43,071 bases of DNA from Clostridia bacterium (lineage in GTDB: Bacteria; Bacteroidota; Bacteroidia; Bacteroidales; 4484-276): positions 1 to 43,071 of the forward strand of contig SABY01000021.1 in the NCBI GenBank assembly GCA_009928785.1. Direction: 5' to 3'. Below the pieces are notes generated by a model. The model had not been told where the DNA came from and made no database searches. It worked only from the letters and a program-made list of their open reading frames with translations. The translations under genes were made by a program, and so were the position numbers. Positions 25,837 through 34,415 of the stretch are shown piece after piece. Positions within the stretch are counted from its first letter, which is position 1; each line of letters begins with the position of its first letter.

Positions 25837-27759
25837 TTAGGTGTTCAAAGTCCCATTCCATTGCAATGCCAAAACCGCAATGTCGTCGGAGGGAGGTTGG
25901 CTGCCTGTAAACTTATGGAGCCGTTGCAGCAAATCATCCATTAATTCATGAATATCTGCGGCAGCTCCGTTGGTGAGTGCGTCTTCCAGATTGTCTTTTT
26001 CAAAAAAGAGATTTTCGGTGTTTTTGGCATCGGTTACACCATTGGTAAAGAGCACCAGCTTATCCTTCGCATTCAGTTTTAGCTGGCCGGTTTTGAAGCT
26101 CACCTGATCCATCACACCGAGGGCTGGGCCATGTGTGGCTTTCACCTCATACAATTCGCCTTGTTGCAACAGGTAAGGGTAATTGTGCCCGGCGTTGCAA
26201 AAGATTATTTCGCCCGTGCGCGTGTCGAGCAAGCCGATAAAGAAGGTTGTAAAGACGGCGTTTTTATTCTGGCTAACCAAAATTTCGTTGATCTTCCCAA
26301 CGATTAAGCTTAGGCTCTGTGTGGAATATGCCGCCGATCTGGTGAGGGTAAGTGCGATGGCCATATACAGTGCTGCCGGTATGCCTTTGCCGGCTACATC
26401 GCCCATGGCAAAGCAAACGGTATGTTCGTTTACATCAAAGAAATCGTAGAAATCGCCACTAATGTGCCGGGCCGACTTCAGGGTGGCTATTATGCCGAAA
26501 TTTCGATTGGCGCAAAAGGCAGTAAAGTCGTTGCGCAGGTATCCCATCTGTATTTGGTGTGCCACGCGCAGTTCGCTCTCCAGGCGCTCTTTGTAGCGTT
26601 CGGTAGCAAGCAGGTTGCGGATGTAGCTTTGCAACTCCGTTTGCATAGTTTCGATCGAGTCTTTTAGCACCATTACTTCATCGTTGATAGCGATGGAAGG
26701 CATTTCCACGGTGAAGTTTCCCTGCCCGATTTCTAAAGCGCTCTCCGAAAGTTGTTGTAGCGGCCGGGTGAGGCGCCGGGTGATAAATATGATGGTAATG
26801 ATGATTAGTATAAATCCGATGATCCCTGTGAATGCTACGAGGGTGGTGGTGATATATAAATTGCCGAGCAGATTGCGCTTAGGGAAAACCACCGCTACTG
26901 ACCAACTGTTTTGCGACACAGGCATGTAATACACCACCGAGTTGAAATTATCGAAAACACCATCGAGGGTTGCAAACCCGCTGCGTCCGGCCAGCATATT
27001 GTCGGCCAGCATCACCAGATCCGGATTGTTGAGCTTCTTGGCCGTTTCGTAAATATCGCTATCGTAGTTGGCATCACCGCCAGGTCTTACCAATGGCTTT
27101 CCAGTTTTAGAAAGTATAAAAACATAGTGTTTTTGTTGCAGATTTTGTTTTTCTATCACCTCGCGGAGCCAATTCAGCCGCAGCTCTATGCCTATTAATC
27201 CGCTAACGTGTGTGCTGTCGTTCACACCCAGATTGGCCGGCACCAGATAGGCTACGCTGAATTCGCTGCTTTGGTCGATTTTATAGGCTTCGCTCCAAAA
27301 AGGATTGTTGTTGGTTTTTAATCGCTCAGCCCATTCCTGAAGTCTTTCGGTTAAAACCGGGTGGTTCGTATCGGAAAGTTTACCATTGTCATAAACAAGA
27401 AGCCTGGGCTGGCTACCCTGGGCTGGCAGGATTTGGTCGAAATACACTGCAAAGCCGCCAGGGATGCGGTGGTTGTTGGTGGTAAGCATTTGCAGCATGA
27501 TAGCAATCTCATCGAGATCGAGGTGATCCTGCTTGAGAAGCTCTGCCAGATTGGTGGTAGGTAATTCAACCCGCAACAGCTCCTGCTGGATAAGGCTCAC
27601 AGTAAGCTCCGAAATATTGCGCGCATTGGTATGGGCGTCTTTGAGCAGGTTTGAGCGTGTGATCCAAAAATTGATAAGCACAATTATTGTAAAAATGCCC
27701 AGTACAATGGCGGAGATGGTAAAGGTGAGCCGGCCTGTCAGGCTTCTGTATTTTTTCAT
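25837..27759 (-). CDS. Membrane sensor PP2C-type serine phosphatase (RsbU/SpoIIE-like) with dCache and HAMP
   Basis: This is a 640-aa inner-membrane signalling protein. TM1 is about 12-33, the extracytoplasmic dCache-like sensor about 40-300, TM2 about 302-326 and HAMP about 327-379. A short coiled coil (380-405) leads to a SpoIIE/PP2C domain (about 418-636). Metal-ligand motifs are visible: SGDFYDFF (Asp436), MGDVAGKGIPAALYM (Asp454) and PPSDDIAVLAL near the end. The usual role is to dephosphorylate an anti-sigma antagonist in a partner-switching pathway in response to a ligand. No anti-sigma or STAS gene is in the window, so the partner is unknown. It starts 29 bp after the PPTase gene on the same strand, so it is probably in the same transcript. 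Confidence 0.93.
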   Translation of the reverse strand: MKKYRSLTGRLTFTISAIVLGIFTIIVLINFWITRSNLLKDAHTNARNISELTVSLIQQELLRVELPTTNLAELLKQDHLDLDEIAIMLQMLTTNNHRIPGGFAVYFDQILPAQGSQPRLLVYDNGKLSDTNHPVLTERLQEWAERLKTNNNPFWSEAYKIDQSSEFSVAYLVPANLGVNDSTHVSGLIGIELRLNWLREVIEKQNLQQKHYVFILSKTGKPLVRPGGDANYDSDIYETAKKLNNPDLVMLADNMLAGRSGFATLDGVFDNFNSVVYYMPVSQNSWSVAVVFPKRNLLGNLYITTTLVAFTGIIGFILIIITIIFITRRLTRPLQQLSESALEIGQGNFTVEMPSIAINDEVMVLKDSIETMQTELQSYIRNLLATERYKERLESELRVAHQIQMGYLRNDFTAFCANRNFGIIATLKSARHISGDFYDFFDVNEHTVCFAMGDVAGKGIPAALYMAIALTLTRSAAYSTQSLSLIVGKINEILVSQNKNAVFTTFFIGLLDTRTGEIIFCNAGHNYPYLLQQGELYEVKATHGPALGVMDQVSFKTGQLKLNAKDKLVLFTNGVTDAKNTENLFFEKDNLEDALTNGAAADIHELMDDLLQRLHKFTGSQPPSDDIAVLALQWNGTLNT

Positions 27760-27788
27760 GTTGCGCTGTTTTTTTTAATAATTTTCAA

Positions 27789-28472
27789 TTACACCTTCAA
27801 AATCGTTTCCAGTTCAATGGTTTGTAATGACACCATCCGGGTGTCCTCAAAGCTGCAAACAGCCAATTTGTAATCGTCTTCCAGAGGGAGTTGTAATAAA
27901 TTTCCTTGTATCAATACATTATTTGCGTAAAGCCTGAAATGATGCTTTTCGTGTCGCACCACAAAAGTATTGAGCGGACGCGTGAGGCCTGTTCCCAGTG
28001 CCTTGAGATAGCTTTCCTTTAGGGTCCAAAGATCAAAAAAAAACGATCGCTGGCTCTCCTCGTTTTTGGTAGTGAGTTGAAGATATTCCTCTGTAGCAAA
28101 AAAACGCCGTGCCACAGCCAGATTTGCATTCCTGACTTTTTCCACATCCACGCCTACAGGCGCGTCCGATAGTGCTGTCACAATCCACCTGCCGCTATGC
28201 GATACATTAAAATGAATCTCCGGATGCTGGTTAAAATAGGGTTTTTCATTTTGATATTTTGAAACTGTCAAATGATCCACAGGCAGCTTATAACGGGTTG
28301 CCACTGCCCATTGCAACAGCAATCTGCCCAGCACTTTGCGCTGATACACTTTCCGGTGGCCATAGCGCAATACTTCAGGTCGCCGCGACGGCTCCAGTGC
28401 CCCAAGCAGCGCCGATTCCTTGTCGGCAAAAATCTCCTCATCCGGCAAGGCTAATGCAAATACTTCCGTCAT
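27789..28472 (-). CDS. 4'-phosphopantetheinyl transferase (Sfp-type)
   Basis: This is a 227-aa cytosolic enzyme that moves phosphopantetheine from CoA to a serine of carrier proteins. Family motifs are present in order: the NVSHSG motif (89-94), PVGVDVEKV (105-113) with Mg ligands Asp109 and Glu111, and the hallmark WTLKESYLKALG (149-160) with Glu153 and Lys157. The length fits Sfp-type rather than AcpS-type enzymes. No PKS, NRPS or carrier protein is nearby, so the substrate could be a remote pathway (for example aryl polyenes or lipids) or the fatty-acid ACP. It is the upstream gene of the pair with the RsbU-like phosphatase. It diverges from the serine hydrolase at 28738. Confidence 0.95.
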   Translation of the reverse strand: MTEVFALALPDEEIFADKESALLGALEPSRRPEVLRYGHRKVYQRKVLGRLLLQWAVATRYKLPVDHLTVSKYQNEKPYFNQHPEIHFNVSHSGRWIVTALSDAPVGVDVEKVRNANLAVARRFFATEEYLQLTTKNEESQRSFFFDLWTLKESYLKALGTGLTRPLNTFVVRHEKHHFRLYANNVLIQGNLLQLPLEDDYKLAVCSFEDTRMVSLQTIELETILKV

Positions 28473-28698
28473 GTGATTTTTTTTACAAAGAAATAAAAGG
28501 TTTTTCTATCCGGAATAGAAATTTTGGAAATGGTAACGATACGCTCCCAGGCTTGCCCGCCGCAACAAGAAGCCCTAAATGATACCAGGTAAGAAAATAA
28601 TATCTGCAAAATGAATCGAACCGATACAAGATTTGTTGATGATAATAGTTAATAAAACGCTAAATTTAAATTTAGGAAAGCAAAGTAGGATTTAATTG

Positions 28699-28706
28699 TA
28701 CTTTTG
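28699..28706 (+). promoter_or_regulatory. -7 box (TACTTTTG) of the serine hydrolase gene
   Basis: It matches TAnnTTTG. A TTTAGG at about 28671-28676 is near the -33 position. It overlaps the first codons of the longest reading frame (TTG at 28696), so translation must start downstream, at ATG 28714 or 28738. Confidence 0.5.
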
Positions 28707-28737
28707 CATCCAAATGTTTAGGGGACATCGTTTGACT

Positions 28738-29898
28738 ATGACAAAACTAAGGTTTTTATTTCTGTTTTTTGTTTTTCTGCTACTTAGCTTTAATGCGCCT
28801 ACCAACCACAATGTGGCGCCCGACAGCAAGCCACTCACCATACCCGATGCCGCCCCGCCATTGCCCCGCGCCTCTATCAATAAAATTGATTCGCTGGTAG
28901 AAAGGGTGCTCACATTAAACCGTTGGAATGGCGCAGCGCTGGTGGCCATCGAAGGTTATCCGGTGGCAGAATACTGCCGCGGCTATGCCAATCTCGATAC
29001 AAAAGAAATCCTTAACGACAGCACGGTATTTCAAATAGCTTCGGTGAGCAAAAGCTTTACGGCACTCTCGGCGCTTATTCTCTACGAACGTGGTCAATTG
29101 GATTTGAATGCTCCCGTAGTTAAATACATTCCGGAGTTTTTGTTCCCAAAAGTTACTATAAAGCATCTGATGCAGCACACCTCCGGGCTGCAGAACTACA
29201 TGTATTTTGTTGATAATTATTGGCCTGAAGAGCGTCCGCTCAACAACGAAGATGTATTGCAATTGCTCACCGATCATGATCAGAAGAGAGATTGTTGGCC
29301 GGGACAGCGGCACATCTACAGCAATACCGGCTATGCCATGCTGGCATTGGTAGTAGAGCGCGTATCGGGCAAGCGATTTTATGATTTTGTGCGCGACGAG
29401 ATTTTTGATCCATTGGGCATGAAAAACACTTTTGCCTGGAATCCTGCCGATGCCCAAAACAGCCGGATGGCCATTGGGTATGCCAACAGGTATCGGGGCA
29501 GCCGGCACAATCACAGCCCGCTCGATGAAGTGCTGGGCGACAAAAGCATTTACAGCACCACGCACGACTTGCTCCTATACGATCAGGCATTATATACTTC
29601 CTTGCTCGTAAGCGACAGCACATTGCAACAAGCCTTCAGCCCTACCATTACACCACGCGGACGCTCCTACAACTATGGCTACGGATGGCGCCTGAAAGAA
29701 ATGGATGGCCACCGCGTAATTTACCACAACGGACTCTGGAACGGATTTACAGCAAGCCTCACACGCATCCCCGACGAGCGAATGACGATAATACTGCTCA
29801 ACAATACAAATGCCCACGTTGCACCGATGGTTGACCAGCTTTATCGAATCACCAGCCGCGAATTGGAGACGCCGAACATGCTTGCAAGCAAAAAGTGA
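28738..29898 (+). CDS. Serine hydrolase, class C beta-lactamase-like, exported
   Basis: This is a 386-aa periplasmic or membrane-anchored protein of the beta-lactamase/DD-peptidase superfamily. Start chosen: MTKLRFLFLFF, which gives a good signal sequence (about 1-20). Catalytic motifs are SVSK (Ser102-Lys105), YSN (Tyr194-Asn196) and HNGLWNG as the third motif (in place of KTG). MKNTFAWNP and LMQHTSGL are typical of family S12. Such proteins are esterases or peptidases more often than true beta-lactamases. It is a lone gene after a divergent promoter region. A Cys in EYC (residue 80) is not a lipobox. Confidence 0.93.
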   Translation: MTKLRFLFLFFVFLLLSFNAPTNHNVAPDSKPLTIPDAAPPLPRASINKIDSLVERVLTLNRWNGAALVAIEGYPVAEYCRGYANLDTKEILNDSTVFQIASVSKSFTALSALILYERGQLDLNAPVVKYIPEFLFPKVTIKHLMQHTSGLQNYMYFVDNYWPEERPLNNEDVLQLLTDHDQKRDCWPGQRHIYSNTGYAMLALVVERVSGKRFYDFVRDEIFDPLGMKNTFAWNPADAQNSRMAIGYANRYRGSRHNHSPLDEVLGDKSIYSTTHDLLLYDQALYTSLLVSDSTLQQAFSPTITPRGRSYNYGYGWRLKEMDGHRVIYHNGLWNGFTASLTRIPDERMTIILLNNTNAHVAPMVDQLYRITSRELETPNMLASKK

Positions 29899-29949
29899 TT
29901 TTATTTGTTGTAAAAGCAAAAGAGAAAAAGAGACCAAAGAAATAATTTC

Positions 29950-29957
29950 TATTTTTG
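29950..29957 (+). promoter_or_regulatory. Candidate -7 box (TATTTTTG) of the USP gene
   Basis: It matches TAnnTTTG, 46 bp before the ATG at 30004. The -33 region is not convincing. Confidence 0.35.
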
Positions 29958-30003
29958 TGGCTCATCAACTGAATGATTGCAAAACAAAAAATAACAAAGC
30001 ATT

Positions 30004-30843
30004 ATGACTGAAAATATGAATAACCTTGTTTTGGTGCCCACAGATTTTACGGCTGTTGGCGACAATGCCATCAGCCAGGCTGCCGAAGCAGCCCGCTTTT
30101 TAGGTTATAAAGTGGTGGTACTCCACGTAATCGACAAAACCACCAAAGCACAACTTAAAAAAGAAAGCCTCGACGAAGCATCCGTAGAAGACAAACTGCA
30201 AGTCCTCGTTGACGACATCAAGGCTACCTATGGCATCGAAGCCGAAGGAATATCGCGCGAAGGCACCATTTTTACCACCATCAGCGATGTGGCTAAAGAA
30301 CTGGGCGCCAATCTGCTTTACCTTGGCACGCACGGTAAAATAGGCATGCAGCACCTCACCGGCAGCTACGCCCTCAAAGTAGTGACCAGCTCACCTGCTC
30401 CTGTTATCGTGGTACAAAAACGCTCCTTCAACGACGGCTATCGTCATATTGTACTGCCCATCACCAGCGACTCCGGCCCGTGGGAGAAAACCAAATGGGC
30501 AGCACATATTGCCAAGCAGTTCCGCTCCGAAATTCATATCTACCAGATGAATGGCCCCGAAATCGACGAAGCCGTGAATCAGATTACCGAGTTTTTTGAT
30601 AAAAACGATGTGAAATACACTGTGCGTGAAGCTGCAAAAAATACCAACTTTGCCAAGCAAATCATCGATTATGCCACCAGCAACAATGCCGACCTGGTGA
30701 TGATCATGACCGACCCGGATCAAAGCTTCGCACGCTTTATCCTCGGCTCATGGGACGAACAGATCATTTTCAACGCAGCGCAGATACCTGTAATGTGTAT
30801 CAACCCGCGCAAGCTCAACTGGCAAAAAATTGTTTCTTACTAA
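30004..30843 (+). CDS. Universal stress protein, tandem UspA domains
   Basis: This is a 279-aa cytosolic protein with two UspA domains (about 6-140 and 146-277). The first carries LVPTDFTAVGDNAI at its start and the ATP-binding-type loop GTHGKIGMQHLTGSYA, followed by SPAPVIVV. The second lacks a clear G-x2-G-x9-G(S/T) loop (MTDPDQSFARFILGSWDE), so only the first domain may bind nucleotide. It carries its own terminator at 30867-30896. An alternative start is Met5 (30016). Its role is inferred from the family only: stress survival. Confidence 0.93.
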   Translation: MTENMNNLVLVPTDFTAVGDNAISQAAEAARFLGYKVVVLHVIDKTTKAQLKKESLDEASVEDKLQVLVDDIKATYGIEAEGISREGTIFTTISDVAKELGANLLYLGTHGKIGMQHLTGSYALKVVTSSPAPVIVVQKRSFNDGYRHIVLPITSDSGPWEKTKWAAHIAKQFRSEIHIYQMNGPEIDEAVNQITEFFDKNDVKYTVREAAKNTNFAKQIIDYATSNNADLVMIMTDPDQSFARFILGSWDEQIIFNAAQIPVMCINPRKLNWQKIVSY

Positions 30844-30866
30844 GCTCATCAGAAATTAATTATCAG

Positions 30867-30896
30867 GAGCCGGATCACATATTTCCGGCTCTTTTT
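30867..30896 (+). terminator. Rho-independent terminator of the USP gene
   Basis: The stem GAGCCGGA / TCCGGCTC (30867-30874, 30884-30891) with a 9-nt loop is followed by TTTTT. It lies 24 bp beyond the stop codon. Confidence 0.85.
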
Positions 30897-30928
30897 GGTT
30901 TTAACCTTGCCGACCAACCCACGATGTC

Positions 30929-31519
30929 ATGGATTTTGAAAATCTGAAAAAAGCTGTCTTACAGATGTTGTCGAAAGAACTTCGGCCTAACCTTTATTAC
31001 CATGACATCAACCACACGCTCGATGTGTATCATTCGGCCCAAAGACTGGCGGAATTAGAGGGTATTGGCGAAGATGACCTTTTGCTGATAAAAACTGCTG
31101 CACTGCTTCACGATTCGGGCATGCTCAACGCATACGACGGCCACGAAGCCGCTTCCTGCAATATTGCGCGCGAAATGTTGCCCCGCTTTGGTTACACCGA
31201 TGACTATATCCACCGCGTATGTCGCATGATTCACACCACACAGTTGCCGCAGAGCGCTGTAACGCTGTCTGAAAAAATACTTTGCGATGCCGATCTGGAC
31301 TATCTTGGCCGCGAAGATTTTTTTATGATCGCCCACCGACTCCGCGTGGAATGGAACATGCAAAAGGTACGGGTAACTACCCTCCGTGAATGGTACGAGC
31401 TACAGGTAAAGTTTCTCGAAGCGCATACTTATTTTACGCCGTCGGCCAGAGATACACGCTCCGAAGGCAAGCAGAAAAATCTGAACCAGATTAAAGAAAT
31501 TCTCTGTATTAATAAATAA
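30929..31519 (+). CDS. HD domain phosphohydrolase
   Basis: This protein has 196 aa. The HD metal-binding pattern is visible: YYHDINHTLDV (His25/His29), ALLHDSGM (His61-Asp62), DGHEAAS (His72), MIHTTQ (His102) and CDADLDYLG (Asp120/122). This is typical of the small Bacteroidota HD phosphohydrolases, some of which act on nucleotides or second messengers; the substrate here is unknown. It starts just after the USP terminator and is followed 58 bp later by the membrane glycosyltransferase gene, likely co-transcribed. Confidence 0.9.
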   Translation: MDFENLKKAVLQMLSKELRPNLYYHDINHTLDVYHSAQRLAELEGIGEDDLLLIKTAALLHDSGMLNAYDGHEAASCNIAREMLPRFGYTDDYIHRVCRMIHTTQLPQSAVTLSEKILCDADLDYLGREDFFMIAHRLRVEWNMQKVRVTTLREWYELQVKFLEAHTYFTPSARDTRSEGKQKNLNQIKEILCINK

Positions 31520-31521
31520 AT

Positions 31522-31581
31522 ATGAATCTCATCAAATGCCTCCCTAAAGGCACTGATGCCGATATTATTACGTTGGCATGA
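31522..31581 (+). CDS. Possible 19-codon upstream ORF coupled to the glycosyltransferase gene
   Basis: A 19-aa frame (MNLIKCLPKGTDADIITLA) starts 2 bp after the HD-gene stop. It ends in an ATGA overlap with the glycosyltransferase ATG (31578). It is too short to be sure of. The tight join on both sides suggests translational coupling or a leader peptide, but a chance ORF is possible. Confidence 0.3.
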   Translation: MNLIKCLPKGTDADIITLA

Positions 31582-33107
31582 CTTCCATAAAAGCTTCATT
31601 ACATTATTTTTGGGACCGATACCCGTTGCAATCAGTCATGTGGCTGGCTGTAATTTTGCGTCTTGTGGCAGTGATTTTTGCCCGTGGATGGGGCATGCTC
31701 GACGATCACTTTTTGGTGATAGAAATTGCACAGTCGTGGATCGACGACGGCAACTTTAACCACTGGTTACCGTGGGACGCCGAAAATGAGGGACCTACCG
31801 GCCACAGTTTTTTCTACGCCGGCCTGCATTATTATTTTTTCCGATTTCTCGAATGGCTTCATCTCACCGACCCACAGGCCAAAATGCTGGTGGTACGTGC
31901 TGTTCATAGTGCCTGGTCGCTGGTGGTGGTGTATCTGGGTTATCGCATAGCCCATCGGTTGGCCGACACAAAGGCTGCCCGGCTCACCGGACTTTTGCTG
32001 GCGGCTTTCTGGTTTATGCCGTGGTTGTGTGTACGCAATCTCGTGGAGATTTTTGCCATCCCATTTCTCATGATCAGCATCTGGATGCTGATGAATAAAG
32101 ACCGGAAGCAATCATGGTTGTGGATTATGGCGGCGGGCTTTATTGCAGGCATTGCGTTTTCGGTAAGGTTTCAGACCATTCTATTTGCCGGCGGGCTGGG
32201 GCTGGTGCTTTTGCTGCGCCGCGAAATATGGCAGGCACTGCTCTTCGGCGTAGGTTATTTGGTGGCGATGGCGCTGTTGCAGGGAGTGGTGGATTACATC
32301 ATCTGGCAGCAGCCTTTTGCCGAGCTTACCGAATATGTACGGTACAATATCGAAAATCGGTATGGCTATCTTACCGGCGACTGGTACAACTATCTGGTGC
32401 TGCTCTTTGGCCTCCTCATTCCACCGGTAAGTGTTTTTCTCCTTATCGGAATGTTCAGACATTCGCGTAAGTACCTGCTGATACTGCTTCCTACAATGGT
32501 ATTCCTGGCGTTTCACTCGTATTTTCCTAATAAGCAGGAACGATTTATCCTCACCATTGTTCCGTTTATCATCACCATCGGAGTGCCGGGTTGGCTGGCC
32601 ATGATGCAGGAAAATGGCTGGCTGCAGCGCCACCGGAAATGGATCAGCGGAAGCTGGATATTTTTTTGGATTATCAATACCATATTATTATTTGCGGTAA
32701 GCACCACGTATTCCAAAAGGGCGCCGGTAGAAGCCATGAGCTACTTAAAAAAATATTCAGGCATCGAAGCTATCGTAGTGGATAACAGCACGCGCGCCAA
32801 TGTGCCGCTTATGCCGCAGTTTTATCTGGATCAATGGATCGAAATTTACGAGGTCACTACGGTACATCCTGTTGAGCTATTGCCACGCAGCATGAGTTTT
32901 GTTGATGCAGAACCCGACTTTGTTCTTTTTGTCCGCGACGAAGAGTTGCCACAGCGCCTGGAGGCAATGCACCAATTATTCCCTGACCTGCAATACGAAA
33001 CCACTGCCGAGCCGGGATTTGTGGATAAGGTGATGTTTTGGCTCAACCCACACAACAAAAACGACCGGATTATTATCTATCGGAATTTAGGAAAATCCAA
33101 ACCATGA
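31578..33107 (+). CDS. Integral-membrane glycosyltransferase (GT22/Alg9-like)
   Basis: This is a 509-aa inner-membrane protein with about 10 hydrophobic helices. The first luminal loop carries GMLDDHFLVIEIAQSW, with an acidic pair as in GT-C fold enzymes. A later SYFPNKQERFILTIVPF matches the HKExRF-type motif of Alg9/PIG-B mannosyltransferases, with N-K-Q replacing H-K-E. The soluble C-terminal part is about 90 residues. It probably uses a polyprenyl-phosphate sugar donor to modify a lipid-linked glycan or protein, with donor and acceptor unknown. It starts by ATGA overlap with a 19-codon ORF. Confidence 0.88.
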   Translation: MTSIKASLHYFWDRYPLQSVMWLAVILRLVAVIFARGWGMLDDHFLVIEIAQSWIDDGNFNHWLPWDAENEGPTGHSFFYAGLHYYFFRFLEWLHLTDPQAKMLVVRAVHSAWSLVVVYLGYRIAHRLADTKAARLTGLLLAAFWFMPWLCVRNLVEIFAIPFLMISIWMLMNKDRKQSWLWIMAAGFIAGIAFSVRFQTILFAGGLGLVLLLRREIWQALLFGVGYLVAMALLQGVVDYIIWQQPFAELTEYVRYNIENRYGYLTGDWYNYLVLLFGLLIPPVSVFLLIGMFRHSRKYLLILLPTMVFLAFHSYFPNKQERFILTIVPFIITIGVPGWLAMMQENGWLQRHRKWISGSWIFFWIINTILLFAVSTTYSKRAPVEAMSYLKKYSGIEAIVVDNSTRANVPLMPQFYLDQWIEIYEVTTVHPVELLPRSMSFVDAEPDFVLFVRDEELPQRLEAMHQLFPDLQYETTAEPGFVDKVMFWLNPHNKNDRIIIYRNLGKSKP

Positions 33108-33260
33108 TCAGATAGTAAAAACTTATTTTTCATCCTGATGTTTTGCTCATTGGCTCACCGCAACTAATTGGCGGTACACATTGCTTTTAATTACCTGGTA
33201 ACTCTGGAATTTTACCTACATAAAGATTAGATTTTGAATACAACGCTAAAATTTTTAATT

Positions 33261-34373
33261 ATGAAATATTTATCACTTTTGCTTCTCTTCATTATTGCAG
33301 CCGCATGTTCTACGCAAACCAACAATACCACCGGGCAACCTGCACCGGAGCAGCTTTGGCATCAGGTGGAAGGTAACTGGTTGGGCGAAATGCCTTGCGA
33401 GCACTACGATGCAGTTGCCTGGCAACTCACACTTAATGCCGACAGCTCTTACAGTCAGCAAAAAATTTATGTTGGCAAAAACCACAAAACTGAAGCCGAT
33501 AGCGGCAATTGGCGGCTTTTTGCTGATAGCTCGCTCACATTATACAATGATAAGAATGATGAAATCAATCTGAGTTTTGTTGGACCTTATTTGCAGCAAA
33601 ACTTTTTAGAACCACAACCTCAGTCTGACGGCCAAAAGGAATTCTACCGGTTTTACCGCAGCACTTCCGAAACCAACCCAAATATTTATACACAGAAAGC
33701 TGCAGCAGGTATCGATTTTAGGGCCACCGGCAACGAACCTTTTTGGTCGTTGGAAATAGATTTTGAAAACAAAATGCAATTTGAAGCCCTCGACGGTTTC
33801 GGTATCACCACTCCTGTTGCCGATCCAATGACAGCAAATAATGAGGATACCCTTCGTTATGAGGCGGAAACCGAATCCGGAACACTTATCATCACCATTG
33901 TTAGTCAATCCTGCACCAACAGCATGTCGGGTGAGAAAAGCGATTACCAGGTTGACGTTCAGGTAAAATCTTCCAGCGATAATTCTTTTAAAAACTACTC
34001 CGGCTGCGGAACCTATCTTGGCAATTACCGCGTCAATGGTGCCTGGCAATTAAAGCGGATGGGCGATAGCAAAATTGCTGAAGGCAATGATCAGGAAATT
34101 CCCACACTTCATTTATCCATCAACCAAATCCTGGTTTATGGCTTTAGCGGCTGCAACAGATATACCGGCAAAGCTGAGATGAATGACGATAGCCTCACTT
34201 TCAGCTATATGGCTTCTACACGCATGGCCTGCCCCGGCGATACACTCGAAGATCGTTATCTGAGAATACTTTCCGAGAAGTCGCTTCACTATCGTGTGAA
34301 TAATCACACGCTGATGCTGGGTAGCGGCGAGGATTTGATGGTTTTTGAGAAAGTGGAGGGTGTTGAAAAATGA
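33261..34373 (+). CDS. Lipoprotein with NlpE-like, COG3650-like and META/HslJ domains
   Basis: This protein has 370 aa. The lipobox IIAAAC (Cys16) follows a hydrophobic stretch. Residues about 30-140 resemble the copper-resistance/NlpE N-terminal fold (GNWLGEMPCEHYDAV, LTLNADSSYSQQ). Residues about 150-260 hold FRATGNEPFWSLEID, typical of COG3650 lipoproteins. The C-terminal part (about 270-365) is a META domain with YGFSGCNRYTGKAEM and MASTRMACPGD. The start at ATG 33261 is chosen for the lipobox; the frame runs upstream to a TTG at 33234. The likely role is an envelope stress-related outer-membrane lipoprotein, inferred from family. Confidence 0.9.
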   Translation: MKYLSLLLLFIIAAACSTQTNNTTGQPAPEQLWHQVEGNWLGEMPCEHYDAVAWQLTLNADSSYSQQKIYVGKNHKTEADSGNWRLFADSSLTLYNDKNDEINLSFVGPYLQQNFLEPQPQSDGQKEFYRFYRSTSETNPNIYTQKAAAGIDFRATGNEPFWSLEIDFENKMQFEALDGFGITTPVADPMTANNEDTLRYEAETESGTLIITIVSQSCTNSMSGEKSDYQVDVQVKSSSDNSFKNYSGCGTYLGNYRVNGAWQLKRMGDSKIAEGNDQEIPTLHLSINQILVYGFSGCNRYTGKAEMNDDSLTFSYMASTRMACPGDTLEDRYLRILSEKSLHYRVNNHTLMLGSGEDLMVFEKVEGVEK

Positions 34374-34415
34374 TTCTGATTTACTTCATCCAATGTTTTA
34401 ATTAATAAAAAATGA

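Noticed and set aside
28696..28737. Upstream start of the serine hydrolase (TTG at 28696)
   Set aside because: A -7 box overlaps this stretch, and the signal peptide begins properly at ATG 28738.
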